The notes below the pieces were generated by a model. The model had not been told where the DNA came from, did no database searches, and saw only the letters and a program-made list of their open reading frames with translations. A stretch of 64,000 bases of DNA from Corinectria fuckeliana (taxonomy: Eukaryota; Ascomycota; Sordariomycetes; Hypocreales; Nectriaceae). Shown one piece after another: positions 43,947-55,591 of the stretch. The DNA lies in assembly GCA_019137255.1 (NCBI GenBank), contig WPDH01000052.1, positions 355,466 to 419,465 of the forward strand. Direction: 5' to 3'. The position numbers and the translations under genes are program-made. Within the stretch, counting starts at the first letter, position 1, and every line of letters starts with the position of its first letter.

Positions 43947-45864
43947 TCAACCCATCTTTACATCACCATTGACCTCGGTTTGGGGCAAGACAGGCTTCTC
44001 CTCTTCTGTGTTGCGTCGCCGCTTCCCAATCCGCTCACACCACTCCTCTGCGCTGATGATGGTACCATCTAAGACACCACTGACTTGGGCTACCATGTCG
44101 AGACCCTCCTTGGCCAAGACTAGCACCTTCTGGGCACCTTCGCGCAGGGCAGACTCGCTGTCCTTGTCGTTGCCCTCGTCGTTGCCCTGGGCAGCATTGT
44201 CTGACATGGTGGCCACGCGGAAGCGCTGGGGGAGACTGGTGAGATGTCGACGAACGAGAATGCGGGCGTTTTCTGGCAAGGCGCCACCAGCGTACTTTGA
44301 AACGGTAATTATGACTTCCTGCAGAGTCTTGAGAACATCGCCCTTGAGGGAGGCGATCCGAGCGGCAATCTCCGTTCGCGATGTATCTCGGGCATTCTCA
44401 GCTAGGCCGTGATTGCGCTCGTCCGGGCCACGGTCCTCCTCGGATTCCTGGCCATGGGTTATCGCCGTCCCGTCCGCTTTATCGAACTGTTCCAGGGTGT
44501 CCTTTAGAGTACCGATGACGCGACCAATATGGCTATTGGCCCACCTTAGCCACCGTAAACAGTATTTCAAGCTACGCAGACTCTCGTCGCTCATGGCGAC
44601 GCTTAATCCGGAAGTGGACATGATCAAACGGGACTGCCAGGCCCCATTGGAGTTTGCGGTTGGCCTTGGGGAGTTTTGCCCATCGGCCGTTTCGGTATAA
44701 GCTGGTGATCGAATCTCGTCGTAGGCTGGCAGGGTATCGACGGTACTCGTGGTAGACATGCGGCGGGAGCAGGTTTTGTACGAGGGGGAAAAGGGGTCTT
44801 GCTGAACAGCTTCGCCTGGGAGCTGCTGAAGGCCGCTGATCTGCTTCATGCCTTCGCCCTCCACCCGCTTGTTGCTGATCGATTCGCCTCTGTCAACCTT
44901 GCGTCGCTTCTTAGAGCCATTTCCGGTTTCTAGGTCCGAGGACGAGCTGTTGTGTCTCCGTCCTGCTCCAAGAAACCACCGCACACCGCCTTCGACACCC
45001 GTCCTACGACCGACTGATCCAACGGTGTTGGCAATTGGTGTGAGGTAGCCTTCGACGTACTCGGCGCCTGACCGGAAGCGCGGTGAGAAGTTCTTGGCTC
45101 CCCCATAAGCCGACGTAGCGCCCTCGATGGTACTAGCCAGTAAGGGGTGGGATGTGGTGAGGAGAGACAATAGAGGTTCGGGTTGCGGGGATTGCGTTTC
45201 TGTCGGGGCGGTAGTCTGGAAACCGTGTGAGATCGGTGGGCTTACGGGGAGCGAAGAATTTCTGTTCGGAGGCGACGATATGAAGTCTGTTGCATGATTA
45301 GTATCCGCGCATTGTAGTAGTGGGCCAGGGAGACCAACCGGCTCTCAAATCGCCGAGTGCTTCGGCGGCCAGTCGCACGTCCGGGTCATCAAGGCTCACG
45401 CTGCCGGACCTCGCATCGAGGAGGCGATCGGGGGAGGCAGCGCTGGTGGCACTGTTGCTTCTTGTGTCCACTTCCATCTTGATTGGGCTGCTGGCGGTCT
45501 GTGGCGGCTGGTGAGGTGATGGGTGATACGGCGGGAGAGAATTTAGTGGAGGCCAATGCGCGCTGGGAGGGTTGAGAGCCAGGTCATTGGTGAGGGTGCT
45601 GAGGGACGGCAATGTCAAGTCGGCATCGCGGTGCGACAGAGGCGGTAGCGGCAACGGTCGCGGGCGCGGGGGAGGCAGCTCGGTGGTGGGCACATCGGGG
45701 AACTTTATGGCACACCCAGCGACGAGGTGAGGGGGGGAGTAGGCGGGGGGAGAGAAGCCCGTCATATGGGGTGCCGGGAGAGGAGGCGGAGGTCCGAGGA
45801 AGGCATCGTGGGATGAGGCGGACTCGCGATCGCGGGTTGGGGCAAGCATGTGATTGCGCTCCAT
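43947..45864 (-). CDS. OPI1: Transcriptional repressor Opi1
   Basis: In yeast Opi1 represses phospholipid synthesis genes and is held at the ER by phosphatidic acid. Exons 45339-45864 and 43947-45286; 621 aa. The conserved Opi1 region spans the splice: PDVRLAAEALGDLRA, then PLLSLLTTSHPLLASTIEGA, FSPRFRSGAEYVEGYLTPIA and SVGRRTGVEGGVRWFLGAGR. A basic KKRRKV nuclear localisation-type patch follows, and the C-terminal Opi1 half has SLRSLKYCLRWLRWANSHIG, LKTLQEVIITVSKYAGGALP and LVRRHLTSLPQRFRVA. The N-terminal 150 residues are Pro-rich and probably disordered. I see no clear FFAT (ER VAP-binding) motif like the one in yeast Opi1, so ER tethering may differ. The intron donor is GTTGGT. Confidence 0.94.
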
Positions 45865-48800
45865 GGAGCTGGCGTCGGCGATAAGACGGGTACGTCAATC
45901 GGACATCGGTGCGGGATGGATGCGAGGAGAGACGTTTGGCCGGCGACCGAAGGATTCAGAGGGGCAGGTGCGATGCGCGAGCGACGAAAAGAGAAGATGG
46001 TGTTGGGTCGGCAGTCGCTTGGTGGTGACTCGTGAGACGAGGGAAGGAGGGCGAGTGAGAAGCGAAAAGGTTGGGGAAGGATGGATGGGATGGGGCGCCT
46101 GATGGAAGATGGGCTGTCACCTGTATTTCTGACTTTCAACTACTCCGTACTACAAAGTAGCTTACTATGTAGTACTAGTAGTCGTGGCGGGGGTCTGTTT
46201 TGAAGACCGCAGGGGATCAGCAAGGAAGGCGCTCACGAGCCGCGACGGAAGAGAAGAGCAGGTAGGTACGGGGTACGGAGTACTTCGTGGAAGAGGTGAA
46301 CCCCGTCAGGCGGGCGCTGTTTCCCAGGAAAACTCTCCAATTCCCAGCTGCAGGGACCAGCCGAGGACGCGGACGCTGGCTCTAGCGCAGACCGGACCGG
46401 GCTCACTTGCCCAGAATCGCAGACGGATCCAGTCCCAGTGGGTTCGGGGGCGGTCAATGGCTGAGATGACCACCTGGGGCAGTCGATAGTGGAGATGGCA
46501 GCCCGCTAGAAGCCTGTGAGACGCCCGGCGATGATGATGCCCAGAGTTGAAGTGGAGGAGGATGAAGCACGCCGGAAGAGAAGAGAGAGGGCGAGCGAGG
46601 GGAGGGGAGGGCTGATAGTCAGTGGAGTGAACGGAAGGATTTGCAAGTTGACGAGCGAAGCGCGCAAAAACTGAAGGGCCAATTTGACACCAAACTGACT
46701 TTGGTCGTACGGATACAAAATCTTGCGTCTCTTTCTTTTGCTGGTGGGGGGAGGGGGACGAATGAAGAGAGCAAAAGAGGGATGAGGCTGCATATCTATA
46801 CGGATCACAAAGCGGAATGGCAAGTTAGACAGTGCCGCGGATGCACATATGCAGCAGACTATTGCAGCCAGTTAGACTACGAACACCTCCCTACCTCCTA
46901 CCTGCTAACCCATATGAAGGTTGGATGGATGGGTTGCCTGACAGACGCGCATGTATGTGCGAAACTTCGGCGGCGGATGAACCATGACTTGCAAGGGACA
47001 AAGAACGAAAACTTCTCCGGATGCGATGCAGCGTTCCTCTCCACCCGGTGCGTCGTGGCCCGTCGCGTACCCGGCGAGTAGGGATACACCGGTTGCTGCA
47101 CGTACATATGGTCCCTTCTGTAGCATCGAAGCACCGTCACAAGCACGTGTCAGAGCCGGGGAATGGTGCGTTCAACTTTCACAGGACGGCAACAGGGGTG
47201 TTTGTCAGGGCTAACAAGAGCTAACAAGAGTTGATGGACCGATGCGGGCTGCGTGATCACATGCAAAGGCGACCCCCATCTCTCCCAATCCCCCATTCCC
47301 GATCCCCGTTCTCCGCGCCCATTTCCGGTCCTCAAACCGCATTGTCCATCTACTATGTAGGTACATAGAATCTCGCCTCGACTCGAGGTCACGGCTGGGT
47401 GCATGTGCTCTGCCTGTTATAATCGTAGACTATAAGTACATATTGTACAGGACGGATGACGGTCGAGCAGCCATCGGCCAAAATACCAACGTCACAGTCA
47501 GCAGCGGGCCCGAGTCATGCGCCAGGCGGCCATCACCCAACGCCCCAAACCCGCGACTCTGGCAACGCCGCTCCGGCATACGGGCACTCGGGGAGCTGTC
47601 GCAATCCACTGCAAACCATTTCCGAATGTCTCGTGTGCGTGCCCCTGCTGACGAGTGCATGGTCCCCAATGAAACATGAAGCCCGTGCTCTTCTCTGCAG
47701 GAGGTTGTTGAGACCAGGAATTTTGCGTTGTAATAATTATTGTCTTTCATCTCTTCTTCTTGACTCCGCGCAGTATCCAAGGCTCAGTCAGGGCTGTCTC
47801 ACTGCCCCGTTGTGGCCCCCATCTTCTTGGCCGATGGCACCCCCGATCTTTATCTATTCAAAACCCGGTTTGCCGGCCGGGCCCCTCTTCGCTCTCAGTT
47901 GCCCTCTCTCTCATTGCTCGCTTCCCGGTCCCTGGCTCGTGCTTTGCGCCTCTTCATCAGCGATGCATCAGCCAACCCGCCTTTCACAGACCATGCCAGA
48001 TGCCGTGCCTAAGTACGAAGGGCAAGTGTGAGTGGGCGTCTGTGTCCTGAGATGCTTAATAGATGATTCACAATGTCTGTACGAAGTACTAGACACCTCC
48101 ATCACAAAGCCGCTAGCAACCCTCCCAAAGACATGTGGGATAACCTCATCCAGCCATCGAAACCATGTGCCAGAAGGTGTCAGAGGCATCTGATTGGACC
48201 TGGGCATCACTGCGGACATAAGACCGAGGTTGTGGTAATAGAGTTCTTGGTCAGTACATACGCCCATGCGAACCAACCTATCACCTATTACCCAATGCTA
48301 GTCCCATCCAGGCGGAAGAGGATAGTCCCGTTGATATTCATGCTTGCTGGATCAAACTTCGTGGCTTAATTAGGCCTAGTGGGGCAATATTGGTTCTGAG
48401 GAGGGGAACGAGATCGCCGTTTGTTGATGATACAAGGTTACGACATCTCACTGAATGAGAGCCTCAAGACGGGCACATGTGTCCCAACAGGCTGACGAGG
48501 CACTGTAGATGCATCGACACTTGTCAAACCGAGACATCCAAGACAGACAGCCGAGGATGTTTTGGTGACCACACCACCGCAGCACAACACCACCACCCAC
48601 TCTACCATAGGCAGCGTAGACGATGTAGAAGGCTTCACATGGCAATCACCGAGGTGTTCTGCTCTGGTTGGCGCCTTTGTTGTCTACATCACTACCACCT
48701 GCCCAGTTTGCACAGCCCTAGATGAACATGCGCATCTACATTGTGGCACTGGACTAGACCGAACTGCATGACGGCTTCTGCACTTCGGACCCTTCTTCCA

Positions 48801-49702
48801 AGACCACACCGTCAGAAAGGTCCAGCAAAACCTCGCAACAGTTCAATGGCTCGCGCACGGCATCTCGTGCCGGTAAAGTTTGGCGATCATGAGCTCCTAT
48901 GAGCCTACCCCGATGCAACCAATTGACAATCACATGGCAGCTCCAAGGCTAAAAATAAAATAAAAAGAGGCAGAAAAAAACCTGCAAGCTGCAGTGTATC
49001 TGTCAGAGGCCTCTGACACCGCCCAGGCAGTAGAGGAAATAACCTGGGCAGTTCTTATGGCACCTATATCCTTCTCCGCACCACGAAATCGCGAGCTCAT
49101 CAACGGCTCCACGGCTGGAATGACAGAAAGCCACACAGTTGGGAGCTAGAAATGATGTCTGCACTGTCTAGAGGGTGCGTTGGTGAGAAGGGAAGGAAAG
49201 CAGAAAGCTGAGAGCAGAAAAGGCGGAAGTTTTGTGGTGGTGATTTTTGGGAGGCGCACACGTGACTACCCAAGCTACCCCCACCAATTCCGACCTTTTG
49301 CCGACCGAAGCTCGCTGGTCTCAGTGCTGTCGAGGCCGCACTGACTGGGACGACTGCTGAGGATCTCTAGGCCCAGGCTCCCGAATAATAGATGCCAAGT
49401 AATCTGTAATCCAGGTCCAGCTCCATCCCCAACTCGACTCCTCGACCTCTCGCGCGCAACCCAACATGTCTGCCTACGCTCTTCTGTGACGCCGTCCGCC
49501 GTTTACATCCTGCGCATGAGCCGCTCGTCCTCGTGCTTCCTGTCCCCGTGGCCGCCGCGCCAATTGACGCCGACGACACCCGTCCTCAACCTCCTCCGCC
49601 TCCTTTCTGCCCCTCCAGCTCGCTCGCGACGACCCTCCTTCCTCTCGACGGCTTCCTCCTCTTCCGCCGCCTACTCCTCGCAGCGGCAAACACCTGCCCA
49701 TC
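45865..49702. promoter_or_regulatory. Longest gene-free region, OPI1 / AP-1 mu divergent, 3.84 kb
   Basis: No frame here has a recognisable product. The longest, at 47456-48031, reads as low-complexity translation without domain features. It includes a purine-rich probable OPI1 leader (45870-46100), a tandem gctaacaaga pair (about 47210-47230), and the pyrimidine-rich AP-1 mu leader (49380-49700). Large regulatory regions or a non-coding RNA are both possible. Confidence 0.4.
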
Positions 49703-51321
49703 ATGGCGTCAGCTCTCTTCTTCCTAGACCTCAAGGGCAAGGTGCGTTCTCCTCCCTGCCATGGCCGTCCCCAGGGATAACGCACAAGCTCCCCCCGAGG
49801 CGGTCGGCACCAGGAACCCCGTCAAGCTGATCTAGCCTTGCGCGCGCAGACCCTCCTCGCCCGCAACTATCGAGGCGATATCCCGATGTCCGCCGTCGAA
49901 ATGTTCCCTATCCTCCTCTCGGAAGCTGAGGAGGACTCTTCCGCAGTGCCACCGTGCTTCTCCCGTGAGGGCATCAACGTACGTGACCTCCCCTGCTCCG
50001 GTCCGTCCATCTCTCCGCCAGAGGGAGCAACGGCCAGCCTGTCGGCCCTTGTCTGACACGGTGCCCTCCTCACTAGTACCTATACATTCGACACAATAAC
50101 CTATATCTTCTCGCTCTCACAAAACGTAACACAAACGCCGCCGAGATTCTCCTCTTCCTCCACAAGATCGTCGAGGTCTTCACCGAGTACTTCAAGGCCC
50201 TCGAGGAGGAGTCCATCCGGGACAACTTCGTCATCATCTACGAGCTCCTCGACGAGATGATGGACTTTGGCTATCCTCAGACAACCGAGTCAAAGATCCT
50301 CCAGGAGTACATCACGCAAGAGTCCCACAAGCTCGAGATCCAGGCCCGCCCTCCTATCGCTGTAACAAACGCCGTCTCCTGGCGATCCGAGGGCATTCGC
50401 TACCGCAAGAACGAGGTCTTTCTCGACGTTGTCGAGAGCCTCAACCTCCTCGTCAGCGCAAACGGCAATGTCCTACGTAGCGAGATCCTCGGCGCCGTCA
50501 AGATGAAGTGCTACCTGAGTGGCATGCCCGAGCTGCGCCTTGGCCTCAATGACAAAGTCATGTTTGAGACGACCGGTCGCACTACTCGCGGCAAGGCTAT
50601 CGAGATGGAGGACGTCAAATTCCACCAGTGCGTCCGTCTCTCTCGCTTCGAGAACGACCGCACCATCTCCTTCATCCCCCCTGACGGCGAGTTCGAGCTC
50701 ATGTCCTACCGCCTCAATACCCAGGTCAAGCCACTCATCTGGGTCGAGTGTGTCGTCGAGTCCCATTCCGGCTCCCGTATCGAGTACATGCTCAAGGCCC
50801 GCGCCCAGTTCAAGCGCCGCAGCACTGCAAACAACGTCGAGATTATCGTCCCCGTCCCCGACGACGCCGACAGCCCCCGGTTCCGCACAAACATCGGTTC
50901 CGTCCACTACGCCCCCGAGCAGAGCGCTATCGTCTGGAAGATCAAGCAGTTTGGCGGCGGCAAGGAGTTCCTCATGCGTGCTGAGCTGGGGTTGCCGAGC
51001 GTGAGGGGCGACGACGAGCACGGCGGTGGTATGACAGGCGGTTTCGGAGGCAGCATGGGCGGCGTTGGTGGTCCCAGCAAGGGTGCCAAGCGGCCCATCC
51101 AGGTCAAGTTCGAGATTCCCTACTTCACTACCAGTGGTATTCAAGTGCGGTACCTGAAGATTACAGAGCCCAAGGTAAGAACGACCTGCTATATGTATCG
51201 TTTCGTCGACTGCACATATGCTGACAACCCCCTCCTTCAGCTACAATACCCGTCACTCCCCTGGGTCCGATACATCACCCAATCCGGCGATATTGCCGTC
51301 CGACTCCCCGACGCCGTCTAA
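49703..51321 (+). CDS. APM1: AP-1 clathrin adaptor complex medium subunit (mu-1)
   Basis: Medium chain of the AP-1 adaptor, which sorts cargo between trans-Golgi and endosomes and reads YxxPhi signals. Exons 49703-49741, 49850-49978, 50077-51174, 51241-51321; 448 aa. The N-terminal longin-like domain begins MASALFFLDLKGK joined to TLLARNYRGDIPMSAVEMFP and includes YLYIRHNNLYLLALTKRN and EVFTEYFKALEEESIRDNFV. The mu-homology domain starts near residue 160 (SWRSEGIRYRKNEVFLDVVE) with CYLSGMPELRLGLNDKV and GEFELMSYRLNTQVKPLIWV, ending YPSLPWVRYITQSGDIAVRL. A Gly-rich insert (GGGMTGGFGGSMGGVGG) sits late in the MHD, larger than in typical animal mu-1. All splices restore conserved blocks. Confidence 0.95.
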
Positions 51322-52019
51322 GACGCATCCCACGATCCAAAGACCTAAACCCATTTTTACGAAGAGGGGCCCGTTTCCTCCCGCCAACAACATCGAGGGC
51401 GTCGCAGCTCAGCCGCCAAGCCTAGGATGGGGTCTGTTGCGACAGAGTCGGCGTTGGCAACGGGGGGCTGGTGAAACCCGGGTCAACAGCCACGCGGGTC
51501 TTACGAAAAAGGCGAACCAGAATTTAACCACGTTGATGAGCGGGAGAGGGGGGTCAGTGGCACGAGGAGCTTTATATAAAGGGATATAAAGGGAGCCTGG
51601 GATCAGGGGCCGTGAGAAACGGAACTTGGTGAAAAAAAGGGATATTCACAATCAAAGATGAATGAATAATAGAAACATATAAAGACCGAATCCTATCGAC
51701 GCTTCACTTCCGTTCTCATTCTGCTTATCATCGTGCTGTTTTCCCACATACTGCAATGCTGTTTCCTCATCCATATTAGTGTGAGTAATACTACGGTATC
51801 ATCAATACCGTTTTCCGAGGCCGTAAACATAAGCGTCATGATTCAACTTGGACTCAAAAATCAACCACCCCAAAACCCTTTGCGGGAATCATAACACGGC
51901 CTTTCAAAACACGCAGCGTATAAATTCAAACAACGCGAGCACGGTGGCATGGATTCACATGCCATCCCAGGCCAGAAGAATGAGGGGGGAACGTGGTTGG
52001 CGGGTCCCAGGACGAGTTC
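51322..52019. other. Convergent 3' intergenic region
   Basis: 698 bp between AP-1 mu and the unrecognised gene. Presumed 3' UTRs. No gene seen. Confidence 0.55.
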
Positions 52020-53111
52020 TCATGACCGGGACTCTTGAACAATGGCGCACTTCCACTCAAAGTAGAGCAGCGTCTCCTGCGTAGAGCCGTCTTGGTTATT
52101 CGGGTCGAGGAAGACGTTGACGAGAAAGCCCCTCGGGTCATCCCGGTCGGTCTGGGGATCTGGACGGGAAGCTCTGTTAGCCATGAAGATATATAACAGA
52201 GGTAGGGGGGGTTTCTTTTTCGAAACACGGCGCTGTGGACGAGAGGACTGGTGCGGACTACTCACATCCTTTGGGCCTCTCGTTGTGCCTCCACTGCTGC
52301 CCACGCCACCTCCCCTGTCGGTCCCTGCTCCCCAAGAAGACGGCGTTTGTATTGTTGTTCATATCCGTCAGGTCCGGCTCGGCGCTGAGGGCCATGAGCC
52401 CGAGGATGGTCGGCAGCTCGCCGCCGAGCCCCCGCGAGGCCGGCGGGCTGGTGGCGGTCGACTTGTACGTCGAGGGCAGCAGGGAGGGGATCCAGCTCGG
52501 CCGGGCGCCCGCGACGTGCCGAACCAGGCCGGGCCCCTCGCTCAGGACGCTGTCCTCGCCGGCGATCTGCGAGATGCCGCGGAGGTTGCCCCGGGGGTGG
52601 AAAATCTGCAGCAGCTGCCAGCTCGACCTGGTGTTGTCCTGGAGGGGGTCGTAGGGCGCGACCATGACGGGGAGGTGCGAGTTGCAGGCGAAGACGGCCG
52701 AGGACTTGTACTTGGTCACGGGGTAGTACTCGCCCGTCTCCGCGTCCGTCCCCCACAGGACTCCCTCGGCGGGGAACTGGGTGCTCCGGCTCCACGAGTA
52801 CCCCGTCGCCTCGGTGACCTCGCCGTTGTAGTAGTGCATGACCCTGCTCGCGATCTCGGCCGTGTATGCCGCTGGGTCCGTCGGGGGGACGAGGTTGTGG
52901 TAGTAGTCCCTCTCGGGCCTGTGGTAACGCAGCTCGTTGACCATGAATATGAAGCTCAAGCGTGGCGCTTGCTCCTCGTGGCTGCTGCTCCCTTTGCTGT
53001 GGCCGGCGTGTCGCCTTGACGAGCCCTTGGACTGAGATCTGTTAGTCGACGGGGCTCACCACCCACCATCTCGAGTTCAAGACGTACGGATCCTTTAATC
53101 GAGTGGGACAT
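52020..53111 (-). CDS. Protein of unknown function
   Basis: Three exons: 53088-53111, 52266-53031, 52020-52159; 930 nt, 309 aa, frame consistent, splice sites good (gtacgt, gtgagt; ctaacag branch regions). The N-terminus is Ser/Lys/His-rich (MSHSIKGSSKGSSRRHAGHS). The rest looks globular: RLSFIFMVNELRYHRPERDY, HYYNGEVTEATGYSWSRSTQ, EGVLWGTDAETGEYYPVTKY, AVFACNSHLPVMVAPYDPLQ and a final FLVNVFLDPNNQDGST with YFEWKCAIVQESRS. No signal peptide or membrane span. I do not recognise the family. The coherent frames over two introns argue that it is real. Confidence 0.7.
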
Positions 53112-53118
53112 GTTCGCC

Positions 53119-53150
<32 letters not shown>

Positions 53151-55591
53151 CTTTGTCTCGGAGGTATTGGGTGCAAGGAGGCTGAAGGGGGTGGAGTTTG
53201 GAGTGGTTGGCGACTCCTCGTACGCTCGGGATCACCACCCAGCGCAGACGGCGCATCTTATGCCGTCACCTCGCAGCCCTCCTTCGCGCGTCCGTAAGAG
53301 CCTCAAAGTGTAGCTGCCCAAGACCCCATCCCCCGTCCAACGCAGGTCGACTTTGGGCCGACGTGCCATCCGTCAGCGAGACGTTGGAGCGAGCGAGGGC
53401 GTCTAAGGGTCTCAGATTCGGACCAACGATCGCTCGCTCCCCGACCTTCCTGTGGATGCGGCTCGACGACGTAGCAAGCCAATGCCGTTCGGGCCTTATG
53501 CATCATGATTACGTTGATGCGTATGCTTGTTTGAGCTGCCAGCCTTGCAACCCTGACGACCGTGGAGGGACGGTCAGGCTCGCCCAAGGTCCCGATACCC
53601 ACCGGGGGCATCCCACTCGGTGACGCCGTCCGCGTCTCGCCTGGTAGCGAGCCCGCAGCGTCCCGTCCCGGGGAGGACTAGTACCACGCAGTCTCGCGGC
53701 ATGGCCGGGGCTGGGCACCCGTTTCTCGCAGCTGATAGAGGGCATGCGTGAGGGCCACGGCCACTGATTCAGGATATCACCCTGGTTCCCCCAGATCGCT
53801 CTGCTCCACCCCACCACCAGCACCACCACCAACTTTCTCCTCGTCAACCCGTCGCCAGTCTCCTGACGAGCGTCTGCGCCTGCGTCTTGCCGACGGCAAA
53901 ATCACGCGTGGCAGGCTGGGACGTCTGCCGGGTTTAGGCAAGTCGTGGGCCAGCAAGCCATTGCCAAGGTAGCTCTGCAGAATGCCACCCAAGTCTGTGG
54001 CACGCCTTTGAAACCGAGGGCCAGAGACCGGCCGGCCAGGTGGACAGGTGGACAGGTGGGAGGAGGGTGCACGCAAGCATCGCGGGCTAATGGTGCAAGC
54101 AGATGACGGAGCCTTGGGGAGTGGTGTCGATTTGACGTTGGCGCTAGCACGAGCATCGTCCCGAGATGATAGATAGCGTGGTGAACTGGTTCAGGGCCGC
54201 TGTGCTGCATCTGGTAACCCGGACGTTCAGGCTCTCAGCCTGGTCGCCGCCAAATGCATACCCCCAAGGGAGGCCACTGAGTCAAGACCAGTCTCGCACG
54301 AACCAGTTCCCAGCAATGACCCAGACGACAAGCAGAGCCGCATGATGACATGAAGAACCTCAGCAGGAGCGCTGAGGGATATTCCAGCCGATCCTGGATC
54401 CCTGCCTGTTCAAAAAGCAACTTCGGCATCGACCTTGGGGGACTTTGTTATACATCCTCGCAAGCCACGGCCGGGAACGTAGGATGCTTCCTATCCGAGC
54501 GACATCCAGAAGCAAAGTCAAAGCCGTCCCTCCCCGAAGTCAAGGTATAGCAACCTCCCGAAGGGGCGACATGCTCCCCGCAGCCCATCCAAAAAGGGGT
54601 GGTTACAGTACAGCCCGCGGGAACCCCCTCCCCCTATGACGATGCTGCCACGGTATGATTGATAAGACCTCAACAAGCCACTGAGCCATGTTGTTGATCA
54701 AAGTCCTAGACAGATCCCAGACATGGCAGATCACCGCTCGAGGAGGCGTCAGCGGATCAGCCCTCTTAACCAGTGACCTGTAGACCTCGGGACACTCGCA
54801 GAAAGCCGGTCACAGCGGAGTGCAGCGGCGGCACCGGTAAGCCGAGGGGCATCTGCGATTGGAGCTTGGTTTGTAAGCGTTGCCGCGGATGGCGATCCAG
54901 GTATTCTTTCTGCATTTCTCCCTTACATGCCGTCACCCAGAACTATCCGCGCCGTTGTATGCCACTTCTCCGCCTCAAGCCTTGGGTCGACCGTCGCGCT
55001 GTGGCTGCCATCTGAGCAGGACATTGGCGTTTGTGCTGTCGGCAATGTCCTTCTGTCGGCCTAGGACGTAGAAGCAGCACGCGTAGGAGTACTCGGCGAG
55101 CTGGCCGCGATCTTCGGCGATGATGATACAGGACGTGGCATCTCGCCGCGCGGCTGCGTCTCAGGGGAGTGATGTCAGAACAGTCATGGCCAGCTTGTCG
55201 AAGACTTCAGAGGCGCCAACGTTCGGCGCTGATGAGGATGCAAGAAGTAAGCAAATATCGGGAGGAAAGCAGGCGTATAAATGACAGAAGGTGCGCGTGT
55301 TTGTTGATTTATTTGTGATTAGCGTTCCTTTTTGCCTCGGGCGCGGTTGAGAATGATCCGTATATGGTTCGCATTTTCGCCAGCACGTTGCCTGCCGCGA
55401 ACGCTCCGTCTATCTATAGTAGATTGCAGGTGATCTCCATCCAAACTATCACATCTCAAATCTTCCGCACGATCGCTTTTCCAATCATGGTCCCACCATT
55501 CTTGCCGTCGCCCTCTCGATTCGGCTTTCAACATGGTGCTGGCCTCGAGCTAAACCAGGGTGCTGGTCGAGGACTACCGCCAACATGAGTC
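53112..55591. other. Intergenic region, 2.48 kb
   Basis: Between two minus-strand genes: promoter of the unknown gene and 3' side of RKM4. It contains a CT microsatellite (53119-53153) and a tandem gtggacag pair near 54041-54057. Open frames are short and unconvincing; no RNA gene recognised. Confidence 0.45.
53119..53153. repeat. (CT)n microsatellite
   Basis: Mostly perfect tct repeats just upstream of the unknown gene's start, so within its probable promoter or leader. Confidence 0.85.

Noticed and set aside
47456..48031. 191-codon plus-strand frame between OPI1 and APM1
   Set aside because: Low-complexity Pro/Ser/Cys translation, no domain, no supporting splice or leader features.
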